Origin: Sphingomonas koreensis | Lineage (GTDB): Bacteria; Pseudomonadota; Alphaproteobacteria; Sphingomonadales; Sphingomonadaceae | Direction: 5' to 3' | Assembly (NCBI GenBank): GCA_006438735.1 | Contig: RCZF01000004.1 | Coordinates: 22,398 to 86,397, forward strand | Length of the DNA stretch: 64,000 nucleotides | Part shown: one piece after another, positions 35,245 to 44,787 of the stretch | Layout of the letters: each line of letters opens with the position of its first letter | Position numbering within the stretch: the stretch's first letter is position 1 | Translations under genes and position numbers: made by a program | Notes under the pieces: model-generated | Databases searched by the model: none | The model's input: the letters and a program-made list of their open reading frames with translations, nothing else | What the model was told of the DNA's origin: nothing

Positions 35245-36423
35245 ATGCGTTCCGCCGTCATCGTCTCCACCGCCCGCACCCCGATCGGCCGCGCCTATCG
35301 CGGCGCGTTCAATGCGTTGCCCTCCCCCACCCTCGCCAGCCACGCGATCAAAGCCGCGGTCGAGCGCGCCGGCGTCGACGGCGCGCAGGTCGATGACGTC
35401 GTGTTCGGCGCCGCGCTTCAGCAGGGCCACCAGGCCGGCAACATCGCCCGCACGTCGCTGCTGCGCGCCGGCTTGCCCGTCACCGTCGCCGGCATGTCGG
35501 TCGATCGCCAATGCGCCTCGGGGCTGATGGCGATCGCCACCGCCGCCAAAGAAATCATCGACGATCGCATGGACGTGACCATCGGCGGCGGCGTCGAGAG
35601 CATCAGCCTCGTCCAGACGCCCAAGATGAACGTCGCCCCCGACCCCGAGCTCGTCGCGATGCAGGGCGACATCTACATGTCGATGCTGCAAACCGCCGAA
35701 GTCGTCGCCAAGCGCTACGGCATCTCGCGCGATGCGATGGACGAATACGCGCTCCAATCGCAGCAGCGCACCGCCGCGGCGCAGGCGGCCGGCAAGTTTG
35801 ACGACGAGATCGTTCCCGTTACCGCGACGATGAACGTGACCAACAAGGAAACCAAGGAAGTCACGCAAAAGCAGGTCACCCTCGCCAAGGACGAGGGCAA
35901 CCGGCCCGACACCAATATCGACGGGCTGAAGAGCCTGCAGCCGGTGCTCGGGCCGGACATGACGATCACCGCGGGCAATGCCAGCCAGCTCTCCGACGGC
36001 GCCTCGGCCAGCGTGCTGATGGAGGAAAAGCTCGCCGAGCAACGCGGGCTCACGCCGCTCGGCCGCTATGTCGGCATGGCGGTTGCCGGCACCGATCCCG
36101 ACGAAATGGGCATCGGCCCGGTCTTCGCGATCCCGAAATTGCTCGAGCGCTTCGATCTCAAGATGGACGACATCGGGTTGTGGGAGCTCAACGAGGCGTT
36201 CGCCGTTCAGGTGCTCTATTGCCGCGACAAGCTCGGCATTCCCGACGAGTTGCTCAACGTCAACGGCGGCGCGATCTCGATCGGCCATCCTTACGGCATG
36301 TCGGGCGCGCGGATGACCGGCCACGCGCTGATCGAAGGCAAGCGCCGCGGTGCCAAGCACGTCGTCGTCACGATGTGCATCGGCGGCGGCATGGGCGCAG
36401 CGGGGCTGTTCGAGGTCCTCTGA
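35245..36423 (+). CDS. Acetyl-CoA acyltransferase (thiolase)
   Basis: The 392-residue protein has the thiolase nucleophile Cys90 in [13 protein letters not shown], the active His in [18 protein letters not shown] (about 350) and the second Cys in [16 protein letters not shown] (about 378). The length is normal. It catalyses reversible acetyl-CoA condensation or beta-keto-thiolysis. FadA-type and PhaA/AtoB-type enzymes cannot be separated by eye, so no symbol is given. Transcription ends at the perfect hairpin at 36440-36474. Confidence 0.93.
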   Translation: MRSAVIVSTARTPIGRAYRGAFNALPSPTLASHAIKAAVERAGVDGAQVDDVVFGAALQQGHQAGNIARTSLLRAGLPVTVAGMSVDRQCASGLMAIATAAKEIIDDRMDVTIGGGVESISLVQTPKMNVAPDPELVAMQGDIYMSMLQTAEVVAKRYGISRDAMDEYALQSQQRTAAAQAAGKFDDEIVPVTATMNVTNKETKEVTQKQVTLAKDEGNRPDTNIDGLKSLQPVLGPDMTITAGNASQLSDGASASVLMEEKLAEQRGLTPLGRYVGMAVAGTDPDEMGIGPVFAIPKLLERFDLKMDDIGLWELNEAFAVQVLYCRDKLGIPDELLNVNGGAISIGHPYGMSGARMTGHALIEGKRRGAKHVVVTMCIGGGMGAAGLFEVL

Positions 36424-36439
36424 CGCCGGGGCTATACGA

Positions 36440-36474
36440 AAAAGGGCCGCGGCATGATCTGCCGCGGCCCTTTT
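36440..36474. terminator. Bidirectional rho-independent terminator
   Basis: AAAAGGGCCGCGGCA (36440-36454) and TGCCGCGGCCCTTTT (36460-36474) form a perfect 15-bp stem with a 5-base loop, and A/T runs at both bases. It serves the thiolase gene on the plus strand and the convergent outer-membrane protein gene on the minus strand. Confidence 0.92.
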
Positions 36475-36496
36475 CCATTTTCGCTCAAGCGATCGA

Positions 36497-37135
36497 TCAG
36501 AAGTGCGTGATCACGCCCGCCATCGGGCGGAAGCTGTGGGCATCGCCATAGGTATCGACCTCGAGCCGCAGCCGAACGCCGGCATTGCCGGTAATGCCGC
36601 TCAGGCCGATGTCCTTGGGACCGACTTCGGCGCCGATGCCGTAGGTCATCTCGCCATAGTCCTTCGAGTCCTTGCCCAGCGCGGCGAAGTTGACCCATTG
36701 ATAGCCGACCTTGCCGTAGATCATACCGCTGTCGCCGGCGCGAAAGCCGAAGCGGCCGGCGGCGCCATATTCCCAGTCGATGTCGCCCTTGAAGCCCTTG
36801 ATGGCATTGCCTTCGGCGCCGACGAACACGGAGCCGAGCGGCACGTTGACGCCGACGACGCCCTGCACCAGACCGCCATCGTAATCGTGGCCGGCGTGGA
36901 GCGGGATGCCCGAATGCGTCGGCTCGTTATCGAACCGCTCGTAGCCGCCCATGATGCCGAAATACGGCTCGATGCCGAACGCCTTGGTGCCGTCGGGCGC
37001 GGTCGGCGCATCGGACGCCGTGTCCGGCGTCGCGGCATATTGGCCGGTGGTGTCTTGGCCAGTCGCATCCTGGGCGAAGGCGGGGACGGCGACGGTCGCA
37101 GCCGCAATCGCGGCCACGAAGATAAGCTTACGCAT
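36497..37135 (-). CDS. Outer-membrane beta-barrel protein
   Basis: The start at 37135 (MRKLIFVAAIAAATVAVPAF) gives a signal peptide cut near AFAQ. After a Thr/Asp-rich linker the 213-residue protein alternates amphipathic strands (FGIEPYFGIMGGYERF, GSVFVGAEGNAI, GMIYGKVGYQWVNF) and ends RPMAGVITHF with a C-terminal Phe, as in outer-membrane barrels. It belongs to the small opacity/OmpW-like porin group of sphingomonads. Its ligand or function is unknown. Confidence 0.85.
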   Translation of the reverse strand: MRKLIFVAAIAAATVAVPAFAQDATGQDTTGQYAATPDTASDAPTAPDGTKAFGIEPYFGIMGGYERFDNEPTHSGIPLHAGHDYDGGLVQGVVGVNVPLGSVFVGAEGNAIKGFKGDIDWEYGAAGRFGFRAGDSGMIYGKVGYQWVNFAALGKDSKDYGEMTYGIGAEVGPKDIGLSGITGNAGVRLRLEVDTYGDAHSFRPMAGVITHF

Positions 37136-37398
37136 GGTGAGTGTTTTCCTTGAACCATTGATTGGCAGCGCGGCGGCGCATCGGTCGCCCGTTGTCGCGC
37201 TGCCCTGCCAAAACCGGCCGCTGATGATTACGTTGCATTGCAGCAATTATTCAGCTGCGCTTGTCCGAAACTGTCACAAAACTGCAACGGTTCCTGTCTG
37301 CAGGATGAACGCGATTGCGAAAACCTCAGCCGTCTCGCAACCGCGGACACCCGTCGGCACTCGGACGTTATCTCGTTCGACCAACAAGGAGAGTTTCG

Positions 37399-37866
37399 AT
37401 GTCCGACGATATTCGCGAGAAGATGTGGAAGGCGATGGCCGACAGCCCGTTCCTGATGATCGGGCTGGAAAACACCGCCGATCACAGCCAGCCGATGACT
37501 GCGCAGCTCGACAAGCACGCCGATGGCAAATTCTGGTTCTACACCAACAAGCAGAACCGGCTAGCGCCGGGCGGCCCGGCGATGGCGCAATTCTCGGCCA
37601 AGGGGCATGATCTGTTCGCGTGCATCAAGGGCACGCTGGTCACCGAAACCGATCCGGCGGTGATCGACGCGCATTGGTCGAAGCAGGCGGCGGCCTGGTA
37701 TGAGGAAGGCCGCGAGGACCCCAACCTGCTGATGCTCCGCTTCGAACTCGACGACGCCGAAATCTGGGAGGCGGACATGTCGATCAAGGGCCTGTTCCGG
37801 TTGATGACCGGGCACCGAATCAAATCGGAAGACGTCGGTGACCACGCGGAAGTGTCGCTCGACTGA
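37399..37866 (+). CDS. Pyridoxamine 5'-phosphate oxidase-related general stress protein
   Basis: The start at 37399 (MSDDIREKMWKAMADSPFLM) has AAGGAG at good spacing. The 155-residue split-barrel flavin-binding protein contains MTAQLDKHADGKFWFYTNKQ, AMAQFSAKGHDLFACIKGTL and EDPNLLMLRFELDDAEIWEA, typical of the GS26-like pyridoxamine-phosphate-oxidase family. It probably binds FMN and acts in stress. The substrate is unknown. Confidence 0.87.
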   Translation: MSDDIREKMWKAMADSPFLMIGLENTADHSQPMTAQLDKHADGKFWFYTNKQNRLAPGGPAMAQFSAKGHDLFACIKGTLVTETDPAVIDAHWSKQAAAWYEEGREDPNLLMLRFELDDAEIWEADMSIKGLFRLMTGHRIKSEDVGDHAEVSLD

Positions 37867-37908
37867 GTTTGCGGCGGCCTGCGTTGGCTCGCCGATCTCG
37901 AACCCCTC

Positions 37909-37934
37909 CCTTCCCCGGCGACAGCTGGGGAAGG
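37909..37934. terminator. Hairpin between convergent genes
   Basis: CCTTCCCC (37909-37916) pairs with GGGGAAGG (37927-37934) across a 10-base loop, in the 75-base gap between the convergent stress-protein and PHA depolymerase genes. It shares CCTTCCCCGGCG with the repeat at 63528. There is no long T-run, so termination is only likely. Confidence 0.5.
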
Positions 37935-37941
37935 TTGCGAC

Positions 37942-39189
37942 TTAGCCCGCCGTCTTGCCGTCGAACGTCGTCATCCAGCCCTCAAGGATCGGCGCGATCT
38001 GGCCGCGCCATTTCGATCCATTGAAGATGCCGTAATGGCCGGCGCCCTTCGCCAGATGATAACGCTTCATCGCCTCGGGCAGATTGGGCGTCAGCTTCAG
38101 CGCCGCCTTGGTCTGGCCGATCCCGGAAATATCGTCGCGCTCGCCCTCGATCGCGAGGATCGCGACGTCGGTGATCGCCTTGAGATCGACCGGCCGGCCG
38201 CGGTGCGTCATCTCGCCCTTGGGCAAGGCGTGCGTTTGAAACACAACGTCGATCGTCTGGAGATAGAATTCCGCGGTCATGTCGCACACCGCGCGATACT
38301 CGTCGTAGAAATCCTTGGTCGCGTCGGCGCTCTCGTCATCGCCCTGAACGAGATGTTTGAACATTTCCCAGTGCGAATTCATGTGGCTTCCGAGGTTCAT
38401 CGACATGAAGCCGGCAAGCTGCAGGAAGCCCGGATAGACCTGCCGCCCCGCGCCGGGATAGGTCATCGGCACCGTCGCGATCACATTCTGCGCGAACCAG
38501 GCGTGCGGGCGATCGGTCGCCAGCGTGTTGACCGCGGTCGGCGCCTCGCGCGTATCGACCGGGCCGCCCATCATCGTCAGCGTCTTGGGGCGGCACGGGT
38601 TCTTGTCGGCGCTCATCAGCGCGGCAGCCGCAAGGCACGGCACCGACGGCTGGCACACCGCGAGCATGTGCGCGCGCCCATTTTCCCCATCGGCCCCGAT
38701 CGCTTCGAGAAAACCGATCACATAATCGATATAGTCGTCGAGATCGAAACCGCCGTCGGACAGCGGCGCCAGCTTCGCATCGCGCCAATCGGTGATATAG
38801 ACATCCGCCGACGGCAGCATCCGCTCGACCGTGCCGCGCAGCAGCGTCGCGTAATGGCCCGACATCGGCGCGACGATCAGCAGCTTGGGGCCGCCGCTTA
38901 CGCCCTCTCGCACGAAATGGCGGAGCTGGCCGAACGGCTTGCGCGCGACGATCTCTTCGTGAACGGCGACGGTGCGCCCGTCGATCAGCGTGTGATCGAG
39001 CCCGAATCCCGGCTTGCCGCGCGGCGCGGCGGCATGCGCGAACACCTCTAGCGCGGAGCCGAGCACCGGGCCGCCACCAAAATACGCGAACGGATTGGCC
39101 GGATTGTTGAGCAACCCCGCGCTGAAATTGGCCATCGCGCTGGCCCCCGCCAACATCGATCGCTGCATTTCATAGGCGTCGTAGAGCAT
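37942..39189 (-). CDS. phaZ: Intracellular polyhydroxyalkanoate depolymerase
   Basis: The start at 39189 (MLYDAYEMQRSMLAGASAMA) has GAAGGAACAGC upstream. The 415-residue protein matches the intracellular PhaZ family. It includes LLIVAPMSGHYATLLRGTVE, YITDWRDAKLAPLSDGGFDL and the Cys-type lipase-box region HMLAVCQPSVPCLAAAALMS, where Cys rather than Ser is the nucleophile. YEEYRAVCD-like YDEYRAVCDMTAEFYLQTI and the C-terminal GAGHYGIFNGSKWR with the catalytic His complete the match. It mobilises stored PHA. It is divergent from the M28 peptidase gene. Confidence 0.92.
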   Translation of the reverse strand: MLYDAYEMQRSMLAGASAMANFSAGLLNNPANPFAYFGGGPVLGSALEVFAHAAAPRGKPGFGLDHTLIDGRTVAVHEEIVARKPFGQLRHFVREGVSGGPKLLIVAPMSGHYATLLRGTVERMLPSADVYITDWRDAKLAPLSDGGFDLDDYIDYVIGFLEAIGADGENGRAHMLAVCQPSVPCLAAAALMSADKNPCRPKTLTMMGGPVDTREAPTAVNTLATDRPHAWFAQNVIATVPMTYPGAGRQVYPGFLQLAGFMSMNLGSHMNSHWEMFKHLVQGDDESADATKDFYDEYRAVCDMTAEFYLQTIDVVFQTHALPKGEMTHRGRPVDLKAITDVAILAIEGERDDISGIGQTKAALKLTPNLPEAMKRYHLAKGAGHYGIFNGSKWRGQIAPILEGWMTTFDGKTAG

Positions 39190-39339
39190 GCTGTTCCTTC
39201 GATCAGAAACCGGTTTCCTGCCCGCCAACGCATAGGAGCGCTTTGGGATGCTGGCAATCCGCTCGCTCGCCCCGGTTGACGCCCCGTCACCGCTACCATA
39301 CCGCGCTTTCGATCTGGTGAACGCTGGGAGAGAAACAAC

Positions 39340-40707
39340 ATGCTGCGATCGCCCCGGTTTGGTTTCGTCGCCGCCCTTCTCCTCGCCGCCTGCGCCGGGC
39401 CGGCCACCGCCGCGAGCGCGCCCGACCACTGGATCGTCCAGCCGCAATGGGTCGCCGCGCATGAGGCGTTCCTCGCCAGTGATGCGCTGCAAGGCCGCGG
39501 CAGCGCAACGCGCGACGAAGCCATCGCCGCCGCCTATGTTGCCTCGCAATTCCAAGGCTATGGCCTCAAGACCGCGCCCGGCATGGCCGGCTATCTGCAG
39601 ACCGCCACGATCGTGAAGATCGCCCCGGCCGGCGCGCCGGCGTTGACAGCGGACGGCAAGCCGATCGCCGGCGCGGCGCTGCTAGTGGGATCGGGCGAGC
39701 CGATCAATGGCGCGGCGACGGTCTTCGCCGGCGCCGACGCCACCAAGCTGCCGAGCGGCGGAATCGTGCTGGCCAGCGGCGCCGGCGACGATGTCCTGTC
39801 CTTCCTGCGCGCGACGCGGACGTCGCATACGCAGCTGCTCATCCTCCGCCGGAGCGCGGCGACCGACAAGCTGCTGGCGATGATCGGCGGCGCGCCGCGC
39901 ATGCCGAGCTATCTGGAGGATGCGCCGCCCAAGCCTGCGCCGACGATCATCACGCTCCCGGCTGCCGCCTTCGATGCGCTCGCCAGGAAGCCGGGCGCGA
40001 CGCTCACCTTCCAGACGCCCATCACGAAATCGCGCGCCGTCACCACCAACGCGATCGGCTACCTCGCCGGCACCGATCCGAGCGCCGGCACGCTGTTGTT
40101 CACCGCCCATCTCGATCATCTCGGCGTCCGGCCCGACGGCGTCGTCATGCACGGCGCCAATGACGACGCCTCGGGCACCACTGCGGTGCTCGAGCTCGCC
40201 CATGCGCTTGCCGCCGGCGAGCGCCCGAAACGCAGCATCCTGTTCGTCTGCTACGGCAGCGAGGAGATCGGCGAATATGGCTCGACCTATTTCGGCGAGC
40301 ACCCGCCGATCCCGCTCGACCAGATCATCGCCAACGTCGAGTTCGAGATGATCGGCGCGCAGGATCCCAAGCTCCCCGCCGGCACGATGATGATGACAGG
40401 GTTCGATCGCTCGAATCTCGGCGCGGCGCTGAAGGCACACGGCGCGCTCGTTACCGGCGATCCCTATCCCGATCAGCATTTCTTCGAGCGATCGGACAAT
40501 TACGCGCTCGCGCTCAAGGGCATCGTCGCCCACACCGTCTCGGGCTGGGCGGTCACGCCGACCTATCACCAGCCGACCGACACGCTGGCCAATCTCGACC
40601 TGCCGTTCATGACGCGCGCCATCCAATCGATGATCGCGCCCGTCCAATGGCTCGCCAATAGCGATTTCAAACCGGCGTGGGCCCCGACCGGGAAGCCAGC
40701 GGAATAA
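39340..40707 (+). CDS. M28-family zinc aminopeptidase, exported
   Basis: The 455-residue protein has a signal/lipoprotein-like start (FVAALLLAACAGPATAAS). An N-terminal part with an inserted PA-type domain is followed by the M28 catalytic region: FTAHLDHLGVRPDG (His-Asp metal ligands), MHGANDDASGTTAVLELAHA, YGSEEIGEYGSTYFGEH (Glu-Glu) and a late THQPTDT-like YHQPTDTLANL His. It hydrolyses N-terminal residues in the periplasm or at the outer membrane. The tRNA-Ser gene lies just downstream on the other strand. Confidence 0.9.
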   Translation: MLRSPRFGFVAALLLAACAGPATAASAPDHWIVQPQWVAAHEAFLASDALQGRGSATRDEAIAAAYVASQFQGYGLKTAPGMAGYLQTATIVKIAPAGAPALTADGKPIAGAALLVGSGEPINGAATVFAGADATKLPSGGIVLASGAGDDVLSFLRATRTSHTQLLILRRSAATDKLLAMIGGAPRMPSYLEDAPPKPAPTIITLPAAAFDALARKPGATLTFQTPITKSRAVTTNAIGYLAGTDPSAGTLLFTAHLDHLGVRPDGVVMHGANDDASGTTAVLELAHALAAGERPKRSILFVCYGSEEIGEYGSTYFGEHPPIPLDQIIANVEFEMIGAQDPKLPAGTMMMTGFDRSNLGAALKAHGALVTGDPYPDQHFFERSDNYALALKGIVAHTVSGWAVTPTYHQPTDTLANLDLPFMTRAIQSMIAPVQWLANSDFKPAWAPTGKPAE

Positions 40708-40713
40708 GGGAAA

Positions 40714-40803
<90 letters not shown>

Positions 40804-40937
40804 GCGAGGGGTCCGCGAACCGAGCCTTGAGAAAAGGCGGAGCGCGGGGTCGAATTGAGCGGCGGCCTCTAACGCAATCGATCCGGCCACACAAGCTCCG
40901 TGCTTGTGCAGCGCAAAACAGCGACTAGATTAGCATC

Positions 40938-41318
40938 ATGGTCGCGTCCCCCACCCCCGATTCCGCGCATATCGGCGATATTCCGCTGCCGCCGGTATCC
41001 CACGCCAATTTCACCATCGGCGACGTCGTGCGCCACCGGCTGTTTGATTTCCGCGGCGTCATCTTTGACGTCGATCCGGTGTTCGCCAACAGCGCGGAAT
41101 GGTATGATGCGATCCCGCAGGACCTGCAGCCGCGCAAGGACCAGCCGTTTTACCATCTGCTCGCCGAGAATATGGAATCGAGCTACGTCGCTTATGTCAG
41201 CCAGGGCAATCTGGTGCTCGACGACAGCGAGGAACCGATCGACCATCCGGCGATCTCCGGCCTGTTCACCGATTATCAGGACGGCCGCTACACGCTGAAG
41301 CGCGAACACCGACACTAG
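40938..41318 (+). CDS. hspQ: Heat-shock protein HspQ
   Basis: The 126-residue protein has the HspQ/YccV SH3-like fold: FTIGDVVRHRLFDFRGVIFD, VDPVFANSAEWYDAIP, DQPFYHLLAENMESSYVAYV and SQGNLVLDDSEEPIDHP. HspQ is a small stress protein that enhances Lon specificity and binds hemimethylated DNA in E. coli. The first about 20 residues before IGDI are variable. Length and motifs are normal. Confidence 0.92.
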   Translation: MVASPTPDSAHIGDIPLPPVSHANFTIGDVVRHRLFDFRGVIFDVDPVFANSAEWYDAIPQDLQPRKDQPFYHLLAENMESSYVAYVSQGNLVLDDSEEPIDHPAISGLFTDYQDGRYTLKREHRH

Positions 41319-41340
41319 ATTTGATCGGCTTGCGCCGGCT

Positions 41341-41420
41341 GCCGCACCAGCCTGCTCCCCACCCGGCCACCCACAGCGTATTCTGAATGGTGGCCGGGTG
41401 GGGGAGCGGCCTGGTGCGGC
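41341..41420. repeat. Long inverted repeat between convergent hspQ and ferredoxin genes
   Basis: The arms 41341-41371 and 41389-41420 start GCCGCACCAG and pair over about 31 bases with three differences and one bulge, around a 17-base loop. It may end both transcripts, and resembles the other GC-rich palindromes of this genome. Confidence 0.75.
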
Positions 41421-41454
41421 GCGGTTGCGCGACGCTCAACCCAAAAAACCTTCC

Positions 41455-41772
41455 TCAATCCTCTTCGGCGACCCGCACGCGCAGGCCGTCGAGCGCCGCG
41501 GTAAATGGAATCTGGCACGACAGTCGCGATGTTTCGTCGCGATCCGACGACGAATCGAGCAGATCGTCCTCGTCTGCGCTCATCGTCGGCAGTTTGGCGG
41601 CAAACGCCGGATCGACATGGACATGGCAGGTGGCGCACGAGCAACAGCCCCCGCACAGCGCCAGGATCTCGTCGATGCCATTATCACGCATCACCGCCAT
41701 CACCGACAGCCCCGTGTCGCCGTCGACCGTGCGTTCTTCCCCTTCGCGGGTCGTGACGATAAGCTTGGGCAT
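41455..41772 (-). CDS. Adrenodoxin-type [2Fe-2S] ferredoxin
   Basis: The 105-residue protein starts MPKLIVTTREGEERTV and has the cluster ligands Cys40, Cys46, Cys49 and Cys86 (LCGGCCSCATCHVHVD ... LSCQIPF), the C-x5-C-x2-C-xn-C spacing of ISC/adrenodoxin-type ferredoxins. Two extra cysteines (43, 44) lie inside the loop. It carries electrons, for example to cytochrome P450 or ring-hydroxylating systems. No partner is adjacent. Confidence 0.92.
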   Translation of the reverse strand: MPKLIVTTREGEERTVDGDTGLSVMAVMRDNGIDEILALCGGCCSCATCHVHVDPAFAAKLPTMSADEDDLLDSSSDRDETSRLSCQIPFTAALDGLRVRVAEED

Positions 41773-41841
41773 GCATTCCTCCTCGCAAGCGCTGCAGCGC
41801 CGCCATGCCGCCCTGCCCGGCCATTATCAAGGACCGTCCGC

Positions 41842-42465
41842 ATGGGATTGAGCGCCGATCGACTGCGCGCCTCGCTCGATGCGCTCGCCGCGGCCGAGCC
41901 GGCCTTCGCCACCGCGATCGCCCGGGTCGGCTATCCCGAACCGCGGCTGCGCGAGCGCGGCTACGCCACCTTGCTGCGCACGATCGTCGGCCAGCAGGTC
42001 AGCGTGAAGGCCGCCGCCTCGGTATGGACCAAGCTCGAGACGATCGTCGGCGACCTGAACGATCCCGCCAACATCGAGCGCGCCAGCGACGAGCAACTCC
42101 GCGAAGCCGGCCTGTCACGCCCGAAAGCGAGCTACGCCCGCAGCCTCGCCGATGAAGTGACGAGCGGCCGGCTCGATCTCGAGGCGCTGCCCGCGGACGA
42201 CGAGGAAGCGATCACGGCGCTGGTCCGCGTCAAGGGCATCGGGCGCTGGTCGGCGGAAATCTATCTGCTGTTCGCCGAGGGTCGCGATGACGTCTGGCCG
42301 GCCGGCGATCTCGCCGTGCAGATCGAGATCGGCCGCATCCTGGGCCATGCCGAACGCCCGAGCGAGCAGGTGGTGCGCGAGGTCGCGGAACGCTGGCGCC
42401 CGCACCGCGGCGCCGCGGCGATCTTCGCCTGGCATCATTACGGCACGCCGATGCCGATCGATTGA
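41842..42465 (+). CDS. DNA-3-methyladenine glycosylase (AlkA-like, HhH-GPD)
   Basis: The start at ATG 41842 has AAGGA upstream. The 207-residue protein has the HhH-GPD core: TLLRTIVGQQVSVKAAASVW, the hairpin LVRVKGIGRWSAEIYLLF and the catalytic Asp in WPAGDLAVQIEIG. It removes alkylated bases in base-excision repair. It lacks the AlkA N-terminal domain, like the shorter bacterial enzymes. The next gene starts 2 bases after its stop, so the two are cotranscribed. Confidence 0.9.
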   Translation: MGLSADRLRASLDALAAAEPAFATAIARVGYPEPRLRERGYATLLRTIVGQQVSVKAAASVWTKLETIVGDLNDPANIERASDEQLREAGLSRPKASYARSLADEVTSGRLDLEALPADDEEAITALVRVKGIGRWSAEIYLLFAEGRDDVWPAGDLAVQIEIGRILGHAERPSEQVVREVAERWRPHRGAAAIFAWHHYGTPMPID

Positions 42466-42467
42466 GC

Positions 42468-43340
42468 ATGACCGGCTGGACCATCGGCATCATCGGCGGA
42501 TCGGGGCTCTATGCGATCGAGGGGCTCGAGGACGCCGCGTGGCGAGCGATCGAGACGCCGTGGGGCGCGCCGTCCGACGATTTGTTGTGCGGGCGGATCG
42601 GCGATGTCCGCCTGGTCTTCCTGCCGCGCCACGGCCGCGGCCACCGTATCGCGCCGTCGGACATCAACGCCCGCGCCAATATCGATGCGCTGAAGCGGTG
42701 CGGCTGCACCGACGTGCTGGCGATTTCCTCGATCGGTTCGCTTCGCGAGAATTTGCCGCCCGGCAAGTTCGTCGTGATCGATCAGATCATCGATCGCACG
42801 ACCGCGCGGCCGGCGAGCTTCTTCGGCACGGGGCTCGTCGCCCATGTGTCGATGGCCGATCCGGTGTGCCCGCGGCTTTCCGACTATGCCGCCGCGGCGG
42901 TGACGGCGGCCGGCGGTGACGTGAGCATCGGCGCGACCTATCTGGCGATGGAGGGGCCGCAATTCTCGAGCCGCGCCGAAAGCCGGCTTTATCGCCAGTG
43001 GGGCGCCGACGTGATCGGCATGACGGCGATGCCCGAAGCGCGGCTCGCCCGCGAGGCCGAGCTGCCCTACGCGCTGATCGGCATGGTCACCGATTACGAT
43101 TGCTGGCGCGATGAGGCGTCGCCCGTCGATGTCACCGAAGTGATCGGCCGGATGCACGCCAACGCGCGGGTCGCGCGAGACGCCGTCCGCGCCTTCGTCG
43201 CCGCGTTGCCCGCCGAACGCGCGCCTTCGCCGATCGACACGGTGCTCGATCACGCACTGATCACCGATCCGGCGCACCGTGATACTGCGCTCATCGCAAA
43301 GCTCGATGCCATCGCCGGGCGCGCGCTCGGGCGGCGCTGA
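42468..43340 (+). CDS. mtnP: S-methyl-5'-thioadenosine phosphorylase
   Basis: The start at ATG 42468 gives a 290-residue protein with the phosphate-binding [34 protein letters not shown], the base/ribose site [19 protein letters not shown] and [20 protein letters not shown]. This is the PNP/MTAP family, MTA branch. It recycles methylthioadenosine from polyamine or quorum-signal synthesis to adenine and MTR-1-P. It is translationally close to the glycosylase gene. Confidence 0.9.
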   Translation: MTGWTIGIIGGSGLYAIEGLEDAAWRAIETPWGAPSDDLLCGRIGDVRLVFLPRHGRGHRIAPSDINARANIDALKRCGCTDVLAISSIGSLRENLPPGKFVVIDQIIDRTTARPASFFGTGLVAHVSMADPVCPRLSDYAAAAVTAAGGDVSIGATYLAMEGPQFSSRAESRLYRQWGADVIGMTAMPEARLAREAELPYALIGMVTDYDCWRDEASPVDVTEVIGRMHANARVARDAVRAFVAALPAERAPSPIDTVLDHALITDPAHRDTALIAKLDAIAGRALGRR

Positions 43341-43416
43341 ACCACGCGCAACTTTTGCGCGCTGCGAAACGAAGCTTGATCTTGTCGGTTGGCTGCAACA
43401 CGCCCGCGACGGGAGA

Positions 43417-44778
43417 ATGACCAGCATGCCGCCACCACCCGCCGCCGCGCCAACGGCCGCCGATCCGTCTGCAACGCGCGGCGCGTCGCGGCCCTCGCTG
43501 GAGGGCGCGCATCGCTCGATCGCCGTTCCGGCGGCCGGCGGCAGTGCGTGGCGACGGCTGTTCGCCTTCGCCGGCCCGGGCTTCCTCGTCGCGGTCGGCT
43601 ATATGGACCCGGGCAATTGGGCGACCGATCTCGCGGGCGGATCGGCGTTCGGCTACGCGCTGCTTTCCGTCATCCTGATCTCCAATCTAATGGCGATGCT
43701 GCTCCAGGCGCTCGCCGCGCGGCTCGGCATCGCCGCCGGGCTCGATCTCGCCCAAGCCTGCCGCGCGCGATTCAGCCCGCCGGTCACCATCACCTTGTGG
43801 CTGCTGTGCGAGATCGCGATCATCGCCTGCGATCTCGCCGAGGTGCTCGGCACCGCGATCGCGCTGCAATTGCTGTTCGGCCTGCCGCTGATCGCCGGCG
43901 TGCTGCTGACCGCGTTCGACGTGTTGCTGATCCTGATCCTCCAGCAATATGGCTTCCGCAAGCTCGAGGCGTTCATCGTCGCGCTGCTGTTGGTGATCGC
44001 CGGCTGCTTCGCGTTCGAACTGTGGGCGTCACGCCCCGATCTCGGCGCGATCGGGCTGGGGCTGATCCCGCACGCGCGGATCGTGACCGATCCGGCGATG
44101 CTCTACCTCGCGATCGGCATTCTCGGCGCGACGGTGATGCCGCACAATCTCTATCTCCATTCCGCCGTCGTGCAGACCCGCCGCTTCGATCAGGACGACG
44201 CCGGCAAGCGCCAGGCGATCCGGCTCGCGACGATCGACAGCAGCGTCGCGCTGACGCTCGCCCTGTTCATCAACGCCGCGATCCTGATCCTCGCCGCCGC
44301 GACCTTCCACGTCGCCGGCCGCACCGACATCGCCGAGATCGCCGACGCCTACCGCCTGCTCAGCCCGATGCTCGGCGCCGGCGCGGCTAGCGTGGTTTTC
44401 GCGGTGGCGCTGCTCGCCTCGGGGCAGAATTCGACGATCACCGGCACGCTCGCCGGCCAGATCGTCGCCGAGGGGTTTCTCGATCTGCGCATGCCGCTGT
44501 GGCTGCGGCGCATGATCACGCGGTCGCTGGCGATCGTCCCGGCGGTGATCGTCGTCGCACTGATGGGCGATCGCGGTGCGACCAGCCTGCTTGTGCTGAG
44601 CCAGGTTATCCTCAGCCTGCAATTGCCGTTTGCGGTGGTGCCGCTGGTGATGTTCACCAGCGACGCGGGCATGATGCGCGGCCTGCCCGCCCCGCGCTGG
44701 ATGCGCGGCCTAGCCTGGATCGTCGCCGCGCTGCTGATCGGCCTCAACGCGACGTTGCTGATCGGCCTGTTGCACTGA
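43417..44778 (+). CDS. mntH: Nramp-family divalent metal transporter
   Basis: The start is ATG 43417 with GGGAGA directly upstream (a second ATG follows at 43426). The roughly 453-residue protein has about 11 membrane helices. It has the Nramp metal-binding motifs: [17 protein letters not shown] in helix 1 and [17 protein letters not shown] in helix 6 (MPH). These are canonical for Mn2+/Fe2+ proton symport. An Ala/Pro-rich N-terminal tail precedes helix 1. There is no visible MntR site. Confidence 0.9.
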   Translation: MTSMPPPPAAAPTAADPSATRGASRPSLEGAHRSIAVPAAGGSAWRRLFAFAGPGFLVAVGYMDPGNWATDLAGGSAFGYALLSVILISNLMAMLLQALAARLGIAAGLDLAQACRARFSPPVTITLWLLCEIAIIACDLAEVLGTAIALQLLFGLPLIAGVLLTAFDVLLILILQQYGFRKLEAFIVALLLVIAGCFAFELWASRPDLGAIGLGLIPHARIVTDPAMLYLAIGILGATVMPHNLYLHSAVVQTRRFDQDDAGKRQAIRLATIDSSVALTLALFINAAILILAAATFHVAGRTDIAEIADAYRLLSPMLGAGAASVVFAVALLASGQNSTITGTLAGQIVAEGFLDLRMPLWLRRMITRSLAIVPAVIVVALMGDRGATSLLVLSQVILSLQLPFAVVPLVMFTSDAGMMRGLPAPRWMRGLAWIVAALLIGLNATLLIGLLH

Positions 44779-44787
44779 CCCCGGCGC

